Shown: positions 38,243 to 47,759, counted from the stretch's first letter. The stretch: 64,000 nt of DNA from Stenotrophomonas acidaminiphila (GCF_001431595.1 NZ_LDJO01000025.1:1-64000), one strand, 5' to 3'. Notes: generated by a model from the sequence alone, not told the origin. Program-made: numbers and translations.

Positions 38243-38274
38243 AAAAAAAAAGGGCCTGGAAAAGCTCCAGGCCC
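38243..38274 (-). terminator. Rho-independent terminator after TonB-dependent receptor 1
   Basis: On the minus strand a perfect 9-bp stem (38252-38260 with 38266-38274), 5-nt loop and a run of nine T. It lies between the receptor and GH20 copy B. Confidence 0.9.
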
Positions 38275-38322
38275 GTTGGAGGAGAAAGAACGCAATCGGG
38301 ATTCCGCGCCGGTGCCCCGCCC

Positions 38323-41121
38323 TTAGAAGGCGAAGCGCAGCGAGGCCATGTAGCGGCGGCCGCTCAGGTAGGCGCCGCGGGTGAGCTGTTCCACGCCCGA
38401 GTAGGAGTGGTACTGCTCGTCCAGCAGGTTCATGCCTTCCAGGCCGACGGACAGGTTCTCGTTGATCCGGAAGGCGATGGACGCATCCAGCGAGGCGTAG
38501 TCCATCGTCCACAGCTGGCGGCCGGCGCTGACGTTGGTGAAGTACTTGTCACGCCAGCCGTAGGTGACGCGCGCGGTCCAGGTGTCGTTCTCGAAGAACG
38601 GGCTGATGTTGAACTGGTTCTTCGAGTTGAACGGCAGCGGGCGGCCGCCGGTGGCTTCGCCGTCTGAGTAGGTGTAGTTGGCGACGATGCCGAAACCAAG
38701 GCCGAAGTTCTGCTGCCAGGCCAGCGAATAACCCTTGATCCGGGCGTCGCCGGCATTGCGCGGGCGGTCCACCAGGTAGGTGTCGTTCTTGTTCTGGTTC
38801 TGGTTCCAGTGCGTCTCGGGGGTGGACTCGGTGAGGATGTAGTCGGCCACGTCGCGGTAGAAGATGGAGCCGGCGACGATGGCGTTCTCGGCGAAGTACC
38901 ACTCGGCGGAGAAGTCGACGTTGGTGGACTGGTAGGGCTTGAGGTTCGGGTTGCCGCCGCCGCCGGTCAGCGCGGTGTCGGACAGCCACAGGTAGGACGA
39001 GATGTCAGTGTAATTGGGGCGTGCGATGGTCTTGGCGACGGATGCGCGCAGCACCAGCGATTCGGTGGCGTCGTAGACCAGGTTCAGGTTCGGAAGCACG
39101 TTGTTGTACTTGTTCTTCTTCACCACCGGGTCGTACGAGGCGGCCAGCTTCTCGGCCGACCATTCCGGCTTGGTGCACCCGGCCAGGCCGGTGTTGCATT
39201 CGTAGCTGCCCGACTCCAGGTCGGTACGCACGTAGCGCACGCCGACGTTGCCGCGCAGCTTGTCGAAGCTGAAGTCGGCCTGCACGTACGCCGCGCCGAT
39301 GTCCTCGTTGATCGACCAGTTGTTGCGGGCGAACTCCTCGGCGCTGAACGGCGACACGACCGGCATGGTCTGCCACGGCGCCAGCCATTTGCCGCTGCTG
39401 ATGTAGTCGGCCAGCTTCCAGCCGTCGATGGTGAAGCGCTTGCCCAGGTCGCCGTAACCGCTGAGGCCACTGAGATAGTTGCCCGGCAGCTCGCGCGGAT
39501 CGAACTGCGACGCCTTGGCATCGCCATAGGTGGCCACGGCGGCCAGTCCGATACCCTGCTGGATCTGGCGGGTCTCGTGCTTGCGCTGCTTGTAGCCGAA
39601 GCGGAGCAGATAGACCGGCGAATCGAGCTTGATGCCGAAATCGACCTGGCCGTAGGTTTCCTTGTCCACGGTCGGCTTCTCCACCAGGTTGCCGCCCCAG
39701 CCGGTGTTCCAGCCCGGCTTGGACGGGTCGCCGCCCCAGCCGCCGTCCATCTGGAACTGGTCGGGGTTGAGGAACGGGTTGTTGCCGGTGAAGGTCACAC
39801 TGCCCGGATTGCCGGGGGCATCGGCGATGGACCAGGTGTAGTCGGTGCGCGCCAGGAACTCGCCGAACACCTGCTTCGGGCCGCCGTCGGCCTTGGTGCG
39901 GCCGATATGGGTGGACGCGAACCAGCGCTCGTCGTTCCAGTCGAGCTTGACGTCGTAGGTCGACGACTCGACGTTGGCGCGGCGGTTCTGCAGGTCGAAC
40001 ACCACCAGTCCGTTCTTGTGGCTGGCGCTGGTGATCAGGCCGTCCTTGACGGTGATGTCGCTCAGCGTCTTCAGGCTGTTCCAGGTGTTGCCCTGGTGGG
40101 TGAACATCGACTGCGCCATGTGGTCGAAGTTGGCGTCGATCTTCAGCGCGTTCAACTCGATGTTCATCTGCTCGACCGGCTTGAACTGCAGCGCCAGCGA
40201 GTAGGTCTTGCGCTCGCGTTCCTGCTCGAAGAAATGCGCGCTGGTGGAGTTGGGGCCCACCGCGTTCGGGTTGGCATACAGCGTGTCGGCGCAGGTTCCG
40301 GTGCAGGTGGCCGGCAGCGTCGGCTGCACCCCGTTGACCGGCGGCTTGGACCAGTCCGGCGGCAGGTTGGTGACCGAGCCCGGTGCGCCGCCGACGCCGG
40401 CGATGTAGTCCTTGGCCCGCACGATGCCGTAGGACTCGATGCCATCGCGGCGGATGCTCTCGTTGGAGGCCTGCGCCGAGACGATCACGCCGAAGCTGCC
40501 GGCGTCGTTCTTCCACGCGAACGCGGCCGAGGCATTGGGATCGGTCTTCTCGACGCGGTCGTTGCGGCCGTAGCTGACGCGGCCGGACAGGCTGACCTTC
40601 TCCGGCATGTCCAGCGGCTTGCGGGTCGAGACGATCACGGTGCCGCCGATCGAGCCCTCGTCGATGCGCGCTTCCGGCGACTTGAACACTTCCACCTTGC
40701 CGACCAGCTCGGGCGCCAGCAGCGAGTAGTTGAAGGTACGGGTCGGGAAGTCGGACATGTTCCAGTCGCCGGAGGCGATGGACTGGCCGTTGAGCAGGGT
40801 ACGGTTCAACGCCGGATCGGTGCCCAGGATCGACACCTTCTCGCCCTGGCCGTAAGCCCGGTCGATGGTCACGCCGGGGATGATGGTCATCGCCTCGGCC
40901 ACGTTGGTGGCCGGGAACTTGCCGACGTCCTCGGCGGTGATGACGTCGACGATGGCGTCGGCATTGCGCTTGGTCTCCAGCGATTGCTGCAGGCTGGCGC
41001 GGATGCCGGTGACCACGACGCGGTCGAGGTCGGTCGCCTCCTTGCCCGCCTCCTGCGCATGCGCGGAAAAGCTCAGGCAGGTGACGATGGCGGCGGACAG
41101 TACGGACTTGCGGTACCTCAT
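38323..41121 (-). CDS. TonB-dependent outer-membrane receptor 1 of the amino-sugar locus
   Basis: 932 aa. Signal peptide ends SFSAHAQE. A TonB-box-like DLDRVVVTG is followed by the plug domain (about 45-170: SLETKRNADAIVDVITAEDVGKFPATNVAEAM). The 22-strand barrel ends with YMASLRFAF and its terminal Phe. It should import amino-sugar oligomers using TonB energy. The start at 41121 is supported by a GAGGAGAGAC ribosome site also found before receptor 2; an upstream in-frame Met-Met-Arg lies within that site. It is 116 bp downstream of kinase 1 in the same direction. Substrate is inferred from the neighbours. Confidence 0.92.
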   Translation of the reverse strand: MRYRKSVLSAAIVTCLSFSAHAQEAGKEATDLDRVVVTGIRASLQQSLETKRNADAIVDVITAEDVGKFPATNVAEAMTIIPGVTIDRAYGQGEKVSILGTDPALNRTLLNGQSIASGDWNMSDFPTRTFNYSLLAPELVGKVEVFKSPEARIDEGSIGGTVIVSTRKPLDMPEKVSLSGRVSYGRNDRVEKTDPNASAAFAWKNDAGSFGVIVSAQASNESIRRDGIESYGIVRAKDYIAGVGGAPGSVTNLPPDWSKPPVNGVQPTLPATCTGTCADTLYANPNAVGPNSTSAHFFEQERERKTYSLALQFKPVEQMNIELNALKIDANFDHMAQSMFTHQGNTWNSLKTLSDITVKDGLITSASHKNGLVVFDLQNRRANVESSTYDVKLDWNDERWFASTHIGRTKADGGPKQVFGEFLARTDYTWSIADAPGNPGSVTFTGNNPFLNPDQFQMDGGWGGDPSKPGWNTGWGGNLVEKPTVDKETYGQVDFGIKLDSPVYLLRFGYKQRKHETRQIQQGIGLAAVATYGDAKASQFDPRELPGNYLSGLSGYGDLGKRFTIDGWKLADYISSGKWLAPWQTMPVVSPFSAEEFARNNWSINEDIGAAYVQADFSFDKLRGNVGVRYVRTDLESGSYECNTGLAGCTKPEWSAEKLAASYDPVVKKNKYNNVLPNLNLVYDATESLVLRASVAKTIARPNYTDISSYLWLSDTALTGGGGNPNLKPYQSTNVDFSAEWYFAENAIVAGSIFYRDVADYILTESTPETHWNQNQNKNDTYLVDRPRNAGDARIKGYSLAWQQNFGLGFGIVANYTYSDGEATGGRPLPFNSKNQFNISPFFENDTWTARVTYGWRDKYFTNVSAGRQLWTMDYASLDASIAFRINENLSVGLEGMNLLDEQYHSYSGVEQLTRGAYLSGRRYMASLRFAF

Positions 41122-41237
41122 GATGTCTCTCCTCATCATTGGCGTGTTTGTGGGTTGAACCGCGGGTGCTGGGGGGTGCCGGTGCGCGGGCGGCTGCCCG
41201 TGCGGCGGTATGGGTTGCTGCGTGGGTGGGAGCGTGG

Positions 41238-42299
41238 TCAGGTGCTGCGGTGCTGCAGATACCAACTGGCAGCGCCGATGACGCCCAGTTGCCCGTGCTC
41301 GACCAGTTTCACGGGAATGCGCTGCAGCGCCTTTGCCATGGGTCCCTTGTTGAGGAAACGCTCGACGAAGGTGCTGCCGATGAGGAACTGGCCGAGCTTT
41401 GGCAGGATGCCGCCGGCCAGGTAGATGCCGCCCTGCACGCCGTAGAGCAGGGCCATGTCGCCGATGGTGGAACCGAGGATTCCGCAGAACAGTTCCAGGG
41501 TCTGTACGGCGAGCGGGTCGCTACCGTCGCAGGCGGCGGCGCTGACGGCATCGGGGGTGGCGTGCACGGGCGTGGCGCCGCGCACGGCGCACAGTGCGTT
41601 GTAGAGGTTGAGCAGGCCGGGCCCGGACAGCGCGCCGTGCTCGATGGAGACGTGGCTGCGGTTGCGCAGCATCTGCTGCAGGACGGCCATTTCCAGTTCA
41701 TTGCCGGCGGCCAGCGCGGCCTGTCCGGCCTCGGTGGCGAGCACGACCGAGCGCTCGCCGACGGGAATCCAGAGCGCGGCGCCCAGGCCGGTGCCGGGGC
41801 CGACGACGAGGGTGGGGCCGCGTGGTGCCTGCGCCGGGCCGGTGAGCTGCAGCACCTGGCTGCCGTCGATGTGGGCGGCGGCGTGGGCGACGGCTTCGAA
41901 ATCGTTGACCAGGTGCACGGCCTGGAAGCCGAGGTCGTCGCGGATGCGGCTGGCCGACAGCGGCCAGGGCAGGTTGGCGGAGATCACGCTGCCATCGGCC
42001 AGCGGGTAGCCGGCGGTGGCGATGACGCATTCGCGCGCGCCCGGGGCATGGGCATGGAAGTCGGCGAGGATCGGTCCCAGCCCGGCGTGGTCGGCGCAGC
42101 GGTAACGGCGGTAGGCGATGACGTCGATGCCCTGGTCCGGCGTGGCGCGGACCAGCCCCACCCGCACATGGGTGCCACCGACATCGGCGGCGATCAGCGG
42201 CACGGCCGGCGCGGCGATGGGCAGGTGCTGGGTTGGACTGAAGCTGGCGACCACGCGGTTCCCCCGGAGTGTCTGCAGATCCATGGGGAGCTGCGGCAT
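41238..42299 (-). CDS. Glucokinase-family sugar kinase 1, probable GlcNAc kinase (NagK-II type)
   Basis: 353 aa, Glk (PF02685-type) fold. ATP-binding AADVGGTHVRVGL lies near the N-terminus; PWPLSASRIRDDLGFQAVHLVNDFEAVAHA gives the catalytic Asp in VNDFEA, and VVGPGTGLGAALW the second phosphate loop. In Xanthomonas, Glk-family kinases beside TonB receptors act in GlcNAc use, so phosphorylation of GlcNAc is inferred. From residue 91 to near the C-terminus the protein is identical to kinase 2, although the N-terminal part differs. An internal Met (ATG at 42284) is an alternative start. A NagR-type operator lies 20 bp upstream. First gene of cassette 1. Confidence 0.88.
   Translation of the reverse strand: MPQLPMDLQTLRGNRVVASFSPTQHLPIAAPAVPLIAADVGGTHVRVGLVRATPDQGIDVIAYRRYRCADHAGLGPILADFHAHAPGARECVIATAGYPLADGSVISANLPWPLSASRIRDDLGFQAVHLVNDFEAVAHAAAHIDGSQVLQLTGPAQAPRGPTLVVGPGTGLGAALWIPVGERSVVLATEAGQAALAAGNELEMAVLQQMLRNRSHVSIEHGALSGPGLLNLYNALCAVRGATPVHATPDAVSAAACDGSDPLAVQTLELFCGILGSTIGDMALLYGVQGGIYLAGGILPKLGQFLIGSTFVERFLNKGPMAKALQRIPVKLVEHGQLGVIGAASWYLQHRST
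41256..42029. repeat. 774-bp near-identical tract, copy in kinase gene 1
   Basis: Aligned without gaps to 47808-48581 (constant offset 6552), I count 10 mismatches, about 98.7% identity. All are synonymous. The match stops abruptly at both ends, inside the two kinase genes. See the copy at 47808 and the finding on gene conversion. Confidence 0.95.
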
Positions 42300-42318
42300 C
42301 CGGAGTTTCAGTGTTGGC

Positions 42319-42332
42319 TGACAACGATGTCA
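42319..42332. promoter_or_regulatory. Candidate NagR operator upstream of kinase gene 1
   Basis: TGACAACGATGTCA, an imperfect 14-bp palindrome (5-bp outer arms plus the central CG), lies 20 bp before the kinase 1 start. The same 14-mer, with two identical flanking bases, occurs before kinase 2. It overlaps a minus-strand TTGACA that could be a -35 element. LacI-type repressor sites often have a central CG. Confidence 0.75.
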
Positions 42333-42490
42333 AGCTGCTTTGCAAAAAATTTTCAGATAGTTGGATTGGCCAAAATCCAAAATAAGTCAATGATTGCAAT
42401 GGATAAAATTATTTCAATCGAAACGATACGTAAAAATAGAGTGGATGAGAAGGCGGGCGTCTGAATTCTGTGAAATTTTTTCGCATCCTC
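42333..42490. other. AT-rich non-coding segment upstream of cassette 1
   Basis: About 150 bp with runs such as AAAAAATTTT and TAAAATTATTTC stand out in an otherwise 65-70% GC window. An inverted repeat with 7-bp arms TTGGATT/AATCCAA spans 42361-42380. It lies upstream of the operator of kinase 1, so it may hold promoter UP-type sequence or be a remnant of a deletion or insertion. No gene seen. Confidence 0.5.
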
Positions 42491-42571
42491 TTTCCACGGC
42501 GCATGGCCTGGACCGGGGCCGGCCTCCGGCGTGCCGGGCGCTACCTGTCCCGGGCGATCCCCACAAAGACG

Positions 42572-42595
42572 GGGGCCACCGTTTCCGGTGGCCCC
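42572..42595 (-). terminator. Terminator after GH20 copy C
   Basis: A perfect 10-bp stem (42572-42581 with 42586-42595), 4-nt loop, and a minus-strand tail CGTCTTTGTG. It starts 11 bp after the GH20 C stop and separates the two cassettes. Confidence 0.7.
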
Positions 42596-42605
42596 TGGTG
42601 CGTGC

Positions 42606-44915
42606 TCAGCGCGTGGTTTCCAGTTTTATCCAGTCCAGCGTCCACAGCTCGGGCCGGGTGTCGCCGGTGAAACGGATGCACAGGTCGGCGCGTGGCGAGG
42701 AGGTGCGCAGCGGCGCCTGCAGTTCGACGAAGCCGTCGGCGCCCGGTGCGGCGGGCAGCGGCAGCGAGACCAGCGGCGTGCCCTTGCAGTCGGCCAGGAT
42801 CTCCAGTTCGCCATGCGCGGTGCGGGCGGGGGCGAAGCGCCGGCTGGGCTCGTCATGGGCGAGCTGGAAGTTGTACGGGATGCGGCCGGCGCGGACCTTC
42901 ACCGCGCTCACTCCGGCCAGGTCCGCGTCCCGCCACAGCCAGCACGGGCTGAAGATGTTGACGTTGAAGATCGCGCGTTCGCCATCTGCCGGGCCGTCGT
43001 CTTCCAGGCGCAGCAGCAGCTTGCCGTCGCCGGGGCAGAGGTCGAGCCGGGTGTCGTCGCGGGTGAGCAGCGAATCGGCGGTGACGGCGAAGCGGCTGGC
43101 GGCTGCCAGTGGGCGGTCCCGGAAGAACGCCGCGGCGCGGATCTCGGCCGGCAGTCCCACCTGCAGCGGCTGCGTGTAGCGCGGCGAGGTGGGGCCGACC
43201 TCGCTGCCGTCCAGGGTGTAGTGCACCGCGTAGCCGAGCGGGTTGTCGAGGGTGACCCGGGCGGTGCCGGCGGCGCGGTCGCCGCTGTCGTGCATGTCCA
43301 CCTGGAACGGGGTCTGCGCATAGTCGATGCCCATCGCCCGGTAGCGCTGCAGCTGGCGCGGCAGCCGCTGCAGGAAGCCGGCGAAGTCGCGCTTGTCGGC
43401 CGGGCTCCAGCCGGTCTCGGCAACCGCGGCCAGGCGCGGGAACAGGTTGTGTTCGAGGATGCGGTCGCTGCGGGTGTGCTCGGTGAACATGTTGGCCTGC
43501 AGGCCGAGGATGTGCTGGCGCTTGTCGGCGGCCAGTTCGGCAGGCACCGGCTCGAATTCATAGGCCTTGCGCAGGTCGATGGTGGTCGGCCGGCCCGGCG
43601 GCTCGTTCGGCGAGGACGTCTGCAGGTAGTCCATATACATGTGGGTGACCGGGGTCATCACCACGTCGTGGCCCTCGCTGGCGGCCTTCAGGCCACCCTC
43701 GGTACCGCGCCAGGACATCACCGTGGCCTCCGGCGGCAAGCCGCCCTCGAGGATCTCGTCCCAGCCGATCAGGCGCCGGTCGTGCTGCTCGAGGAACTTC
43801 TCCAGGCGCTTGATGAGGTGGCTCTGCATCTCCATCTCGTTCTTCGCGCCGATCGCGCGCATGTGCGCCTGCACGCGCGGCGAGGCGATCCACTGGTCCT
43901 TGACCGCCTCGTCGCCGCCGATGTGCACGTAGCGCGCCGGGAACATGTCGATCACTTCCAGCAGCACGTTCTCCAGGAACCGCAGGGTGGCTTCATCGGT
44001 GTTGAACAGGTTGGGGAACACGCCCCACTGGTTGTCGATGACCAGCGGCTTGCCGGTGGTGCCCAGCGCCGGGTAGGCCGCGATGGCGGCGGTGGCGTGC
44101 CCGGGCACGTCGATCTCCGGGATCACCTGGATGTGCCGCTGTGCGGCATAGGCGACGATCTCGCGGATCTGTTCCTGCGTGTAGTAGCCGCAGTAGCGGC
44201 GCGGCTCGCCGGTGGCCGGGTCGCGGCCGGCATCGCCCAGCGGCACCCGGCAGCTGCCGACCTCGGTCAGCTTCGGGTAGCGCTTGATCTGCATGCGCCA
44301 GCCCTGGTCGTCGGTCAGGTGCCAGTGGAAGGTGTTGAGCTTGTGCTGGGCCATGGCGTCGAGCAGCTTCCTGATCTCGTCCATGCTCTGGAAATGGCGT
44401 GCCGAATCCAGCATCAGCCCGCGCCAGCGGAAGCGCGGGGTGTCGTCGATGGTGGCGGCCGCGACGCGGCCCGTGACGTCGCCGGTGAGCAGCTGCGCGG
44501 CGGTGACCGCGCCGTAGAACAGGCCCACGTCGTCGCCGGCGCTGATGTCGATGCCGCTGCGGGAGACCTTCAGCGCATAGCCCTCGGCGGTGTTGGTCGC
44601 GGAGGGATCAAGGCGGAAGCGGACCTGTGCCTGGCCGGCGTCGTCGGCCACGGCCAGGGTCGGGCCGCCGTTGCGTGCCAGCAACTCCACGAACTGGCCG
44701 GCGGCGCGGCGCGCCGCATCATCGCTGCCGCCGGCGCGGGCGCCGGCTTCCAGCACGAAGTCCCCGCCGCCGCCCGCCTGGTAGCGGGCCGGCTGCGGGA
44801 TCAGCGATGGCATGGGGGCGCTGCCGGCGGCATGGGCCTGCAGGGCGATGCTGCCGAGCAGCAGGCAGCTGCCGAGCCAGGTCGTGCGGTGGCGCATGCG
44901 GAGGGACTTCGTCAT
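42606..44915 (-). CDS. Beta-N-acetylhexosaminidase GH20 (copy C)
   Basis: 769 aa with a Sec signal peptide ending LQAHAAGS. The barrel motifs are HWHLTDDQGWRMQIKRYP, IPEIDVPGHA and YVHIGGDEAVKDQW with catalytic Asp335 and Glu336. The C-terminal chitobiase-type domain has YTLDGSEVGPTSPRY, then a jelly-roll-like end. The ATG at 44915 is preceded by AGGAGCTCC, a good ribosome site. It is the third gene of cassette 2 (kinase 2-receptor 2-GH20 C), again after a terminator downstream of the receptor. Confidence 0.93.
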   Translation of the reverse strand: MTKSLRMRHRTTWLGSCLLLGSIALQAHAAGSAPMPSLIPQPARYQAGGGGDFVLEAGARAGGSDDAARRAAGQFVELLARNGGPTLAVADDAGQAQVRFRLDPSATNTAEGYALKVSRSGIDISAGDDVGLFYGAVTAAQLLTGDVTGRVAAATIDDTPRFRWRGLMLDSARHFQSMDEIRKLLDAMAQHKLNTFHWHLTDDQGWRMQIKRYPKLTEVGSCRVPLGDAGRDPATGEPRRYCGYYTQEQIREIVAYAAQRHIQVIPEIDVPGHATAAIAAYPALGTTGKPLVIDNQWGVFPNLFNTDEATLRFLENVLLEVIDMFPARYVHIGGDEAVKDQWIASPRVQAHMRAIGAKNEMEMQSHLIKRLEKFLEQHDRRLIGWDEILEGGLPPEATVMSWRGTEGGLKAASEGHDVVMTPVTHMYMDYLQTSSPNEPPGRPTTIDLRKAYEFEPVPAELAADKRQHILGLQANMFTEHTRSDRILEHNLFPRLAAVAETGWSPADKRDFAGFLQRLPRQLQRYRAMGIDYAQTPFQVDMHDSGDRAAGTARVTLDNPLGYAVHYTLDGSEVGPTSPRYTQPLQVGLPAEIRAAAFFRDRPLAAASRFAVTADSLLTRDDTRLDLCPGDGKLLLRLEDDGPADGERAIFNVNIFSPCWLWRDADLAGVSAVKVRAGRIPYNFQLAHDEPSRRFAPARTAHGELEILADCKGTPLVSLPLPAAPGADGFVELQAPLRTSSPRADLCIRFTGDTRPELWTLDWIKLETTR

Positions 44916-44949
44916 CGGGCGGAGCTCCTGTGTTTTCTGGAAGGTACTC

Positions 44950-44986
44950 AAAAAAACGCCGGGCCCGGAATGATCCAGGCCCGGCG
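44950..44986 (-). terminator. Rho-independent terminator after TonB-dependent receptor 2
   Basis: A 9-bp stem (44957-44965 with 44978-44986) and a run of seven T on the minus strand. It occupies the same receptor-GH20 position as the terminator of cassette 1. Confidence 0.88.
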
Positions 44987-45023
44987 CGTCATGCTGTCCG
45001 GCGATGCAGCGTGCCGGGATGGA

Positions 45024-47699
45024 TCAGTACTTGAAGCGGAAGTTCAGGTAGTACTGGCGGCCATTGCTGTAGAACGCGCTCGGAATGCTCGCGCTCTGGT
45101 AGTACTTCAGCGACGGGTTGTTGAGGTTCAGCGCATCGAAGCTGACGCTCATCCAGTCGGTGGCCTTGTAGCTCAGCGACAGCGACAGAGTGCCGAAATC
45201 GTCCTGGTAGTAGGGATTGGCGCCCTTCAGGCCGATCAGGAACGCCGAACGGTAGGTGTAGCTCACCCGCGCGCCGAAGGTGTCGTTCTCGAAGTAGCCG
45301 CCGACGTTGTAGGTGTTCTTCGACGTGCCGAGCAGGTTGTTGCTGCCGTCGGCCCAGGTGTGAGAGGTGCTGCCGTCGGCATAGGTGTAGTTGGCGTTGA
45401 CGCCGAAGTTGTCGCCGATCGGCTGTTCGTAGGCGAGTTCGACGCCGGTCACCTTGCCATTGGAGTTGACCGGAACCGCGACCTGGTATTCCTCCAGCTT
45501 GTTGGTCAGCTCGCTGAACAGCATCTGCTTCTCGGTGCCGAAGGCGACGTAGTCCTTCAGGTTCATCGAGTAGGCGCCGATCGAAAGCAGGCCGCGCGGC
45601 ATGAAGTACCACTCGAGGTTGGCATCGAAGTTGGTCGAGACCACCGGGTTGAGCTTCGGGTTGCCGCCGCTGCCGGTGCGGCTCAGGTCCGAGCCGCTCG
45701 ACGCGGCGCCCAGTGCCGAGTAGTCGGGCAGGGTCTGGGTCTGCGAGGCGGCGAAACGGAACACCAGGTCGTCGGCCATGTCGAACTTCAGGTTCGCGCT
45801 CGGCAGCACGCGGCTGTGCTTGTTGTTGAAGGACAGCGCCTTCCATGCGCCGAACAGGCTGCTGACGTCGGCATTGGCCGGGTTGCTGACGGCCTGGTAG
45901 GTGTCGATGTCCTGGTCGATGTTGACATAGCGCAGGCCGACGTTGCCGCTCCAGCGATCGCCCGAGAAGTTGGCCTGCACGTAGCCGGCGAAGTTCTTCT
46001 CCGCCACCTTCCACTCGCCGCCGTAGTTGTGGCGGCCGGTGGGGCCGTCATTGCCGGACAGCCAGGTGGAGTTCTTGAGGATGGCTTCCTTCAGCGCCGC
46101 CGGCGTGAAGTACCACAGGTTGCGCGGGAAGCTGCCGCCGATGCTGCTGGCGAAGCCGCCCGGATACGAGGCGGTCGCGCCGTTCTTGAGCGTGCTCCAG
46201 ATGTCGCCCGGCGAGGCGCCTTCCGGGGACAGCGCCTCGCGCTTGTGGTCGGCGTAGCGCAGGCCGAAATCGATCGAGTTCAGGGTGCCGTTGTCGAAGT
46301 ACTGGTTGAAATCGGCGGTGAACCATTTCTCCTTGTCCAGTGCGGTGACCTGCTGGTTGCCCCAGGTGCCGAAGCTGGTCACGTCGCTCGGGTCGGTGCC
46401 GCCCCCCAGGGTCCAGTCGACCGGCGAGCCGATGCCGTGGGTGGCCCAGCTCGCGCCTGCGTCGGCCGCCAGGGTCACCTCGGCGATGAACTGGCGCGGG
46501 GTAGAACCTTCACCCTTGGTGGAACCGGCCTGGAACCTGGCACCGAGCCGGTCGTTGACCTGCCAGTCGGCGTCGAGCGTGAGGTAGTTGCTCTTGGCCG
46601 TCGCCTCGCGATAGATCATGTCGTACACGGCATAGTTGGTGCCGGGCTTGCCCGCATACGTGGCATTGGTCAGCACGCCGTCCTTGACCACATAGCCGGG
46701 CTTGGGCGATTCGGTATTGGCGAAGTTGCCGCCCCACAACATGAAATTGCGGTTGTAGTTGTTGGCATCCATCTTCGAGCTGAAGCCTTCGACGCCCAGG
46801 GTCAGGTTGTCCGCCGGCTTGAACTGCAGCGAGAGCAGGCCGCCCTTGCGCTCGCGGGTCTGCTCGAACAGGGTCGAGCCGAGCAGGGCCGGCGCGTACG
46901 CGCCGATCAGGTCCGGATTGTTGAGGCCCACTTCGGTGAGGTTGCCGTTGCCGTCTCTGCCGGTGATCTGGAAGAAGCCCGAGGGCAGCTCCTGCGCTTC
47001 GCGGCGCAGTTCGCGCTTCTGGCTGAACGCCTGCACCATAACGCCGAAGGTGCTGTCCTCGTTCTTGTAGTTGAACAGGCCGGCGAGCTGCGGGTCGTTG
47101 GACTTGGCCTGGTCCGAGCGCACCGCGCCGATCGAGGCTTCGGCGGTGATCTGCTTGGCGAATTCAAGCGGCTTGCGGGTGATGATGTTGACCGTGCCGG
47201 TGGTGCCGCCGTCCTGCAGCTTGGCCTGCGAGGACTTGTTCACTTCCACCGAGCGCACCAGTTCCGACGGCAGCAGGGTGTAGCTGACGCTGCGGCCGAC
47301 GTTGCTGCCCTGGCTGAGCACGAACCAGTCGGCCGAGCCGACGCTGTGGCCGTTGATCAGGGTCTGGGTCAGGCTCGGGCTGGTGCCGCGCAGGCTGACG
47401 CGGTCGGCTTCGTCGAAGCCGCCTTCATCGGCGCTGGACGAGCTGATGTTCACGCCCGGCAGGCGCTGCAGGGTGTCGGCGACGTTGTGCGCCGGCAGCT
47501 TGCCGACATCTTCTGCGGTGACGACCTCGACGCGTGCATTGGCTTCGCGCTTGGTGTCCAGCGACTTTTCCATCGAGCCGCGGATGCCGGTGACGGTGAC
47601 GGTGTCCAGGTCGGTCGCCTTGGGCTGCGCTTCCTGCGCGTGGGCGCTGAAGGCAAGGCAGCCGGCGATGGCTGCCGAAAGCAGGGTCTTGCGGTGCAT
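45024..47699 (-). CDS. TonB-dependent outer-membrane receptor 2 of the amino-sugar locus
   Basis: 891 aa. Signal peptide MHRKTLLSAAIAGCLAFSAHAQ, TonB-box-like DLDTVTVTG and plug (about 40-165: SLDTKREANARVEVVTAEDVGKLPAHNVADTL). The barrel ends QYYLNFRFKY with an aromatic last residue. Plug sequences resemble receptor 1, but the barrels differ strongly, which suggests different ligands. The start is supported by TTGAGGAGAGACAAC, matching the leader of receptor 1. It is 60 bp downstream of kinase 2, so co-transcription is likely. Confidence 0.92.
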   Translation of the reverse strand: MHRKTLLSAAIAGCLAFSAHAQEAQPKATDLDTVTVTGIRGSMEKSLDTKREANARVEVVTAEDVGKLPAHNVADTLQRLPGVNISSSSADEGGFDEADRVSLRGTSPSLTQTLINGHSVGSADWFVLSQGSNVGRSVSYTLLPSELVRSVEVNKSSQAKLQDGGTTGTVNIITRKPLEFAKQITAEASIGAVRSDQAKSNDPQLAGLFNYKNEDSTFGVMVQAFSQKRELRREAQELPSGFFQITGRDGNGNLTEVGLNNPDLIGAYAPALLGSTLFEQTRERKGGLLSLQFKPADNLTLGVEGFSSKMDANNYNRNFMLWGGNFANTESPKPGYVVKDGVLTNATYAGKPGTNYAVYDMIYREATAKSNYLTLDADWQVNDRLGARFQAGSTKGEGSTPRQFIAEVTLAADAGASWATHGIGSPVDWTLGGGTDPSDVTSFGTWGNQQVTALDKEKWFTADFNQYFDNGTLNSIDFGLRYADHKREALSPEGASPGDIWSTLKNGATASYPGGFASSIGGSFPRNLWYFTPAALKEAILKNSTWLSGNDGPTGRHNYGGEWKVAEKNFAGYVQANFSGDRWSGNVGLRYVNIDQDIDTYQAVSNPANADVSSLFGAWKALSFNNKHSRVLPSANLKFDMADDLVFRFAASQTQTLPDYSALGAASSGSDLSRTGSGGNPKLNPVVSTNFDANLEWYFMPRGLLSIGAYSMNLKDYVAFGTEKQMLFSELTNKLEEYQVAVPVNSNGKVTGVELAYEQPIGDNFGVNANYTYADGSTSHTWADGSNNLLGTSKNTYNVGGYFENDTFGARVSYTYRSAFLIGLKGANPYYQDDFGTLSLSLSYKATDWMSVSFDALNLNNPSLKYYQSASIPSAFYSNGRQYYLNFRFKY

Positions 47700-47759
47700 G
47701 TTGTCTCTCCTCAACATCGGAATGAAAGGCACGGGCGTGCCGCTTTACTTCTGGTCTTG

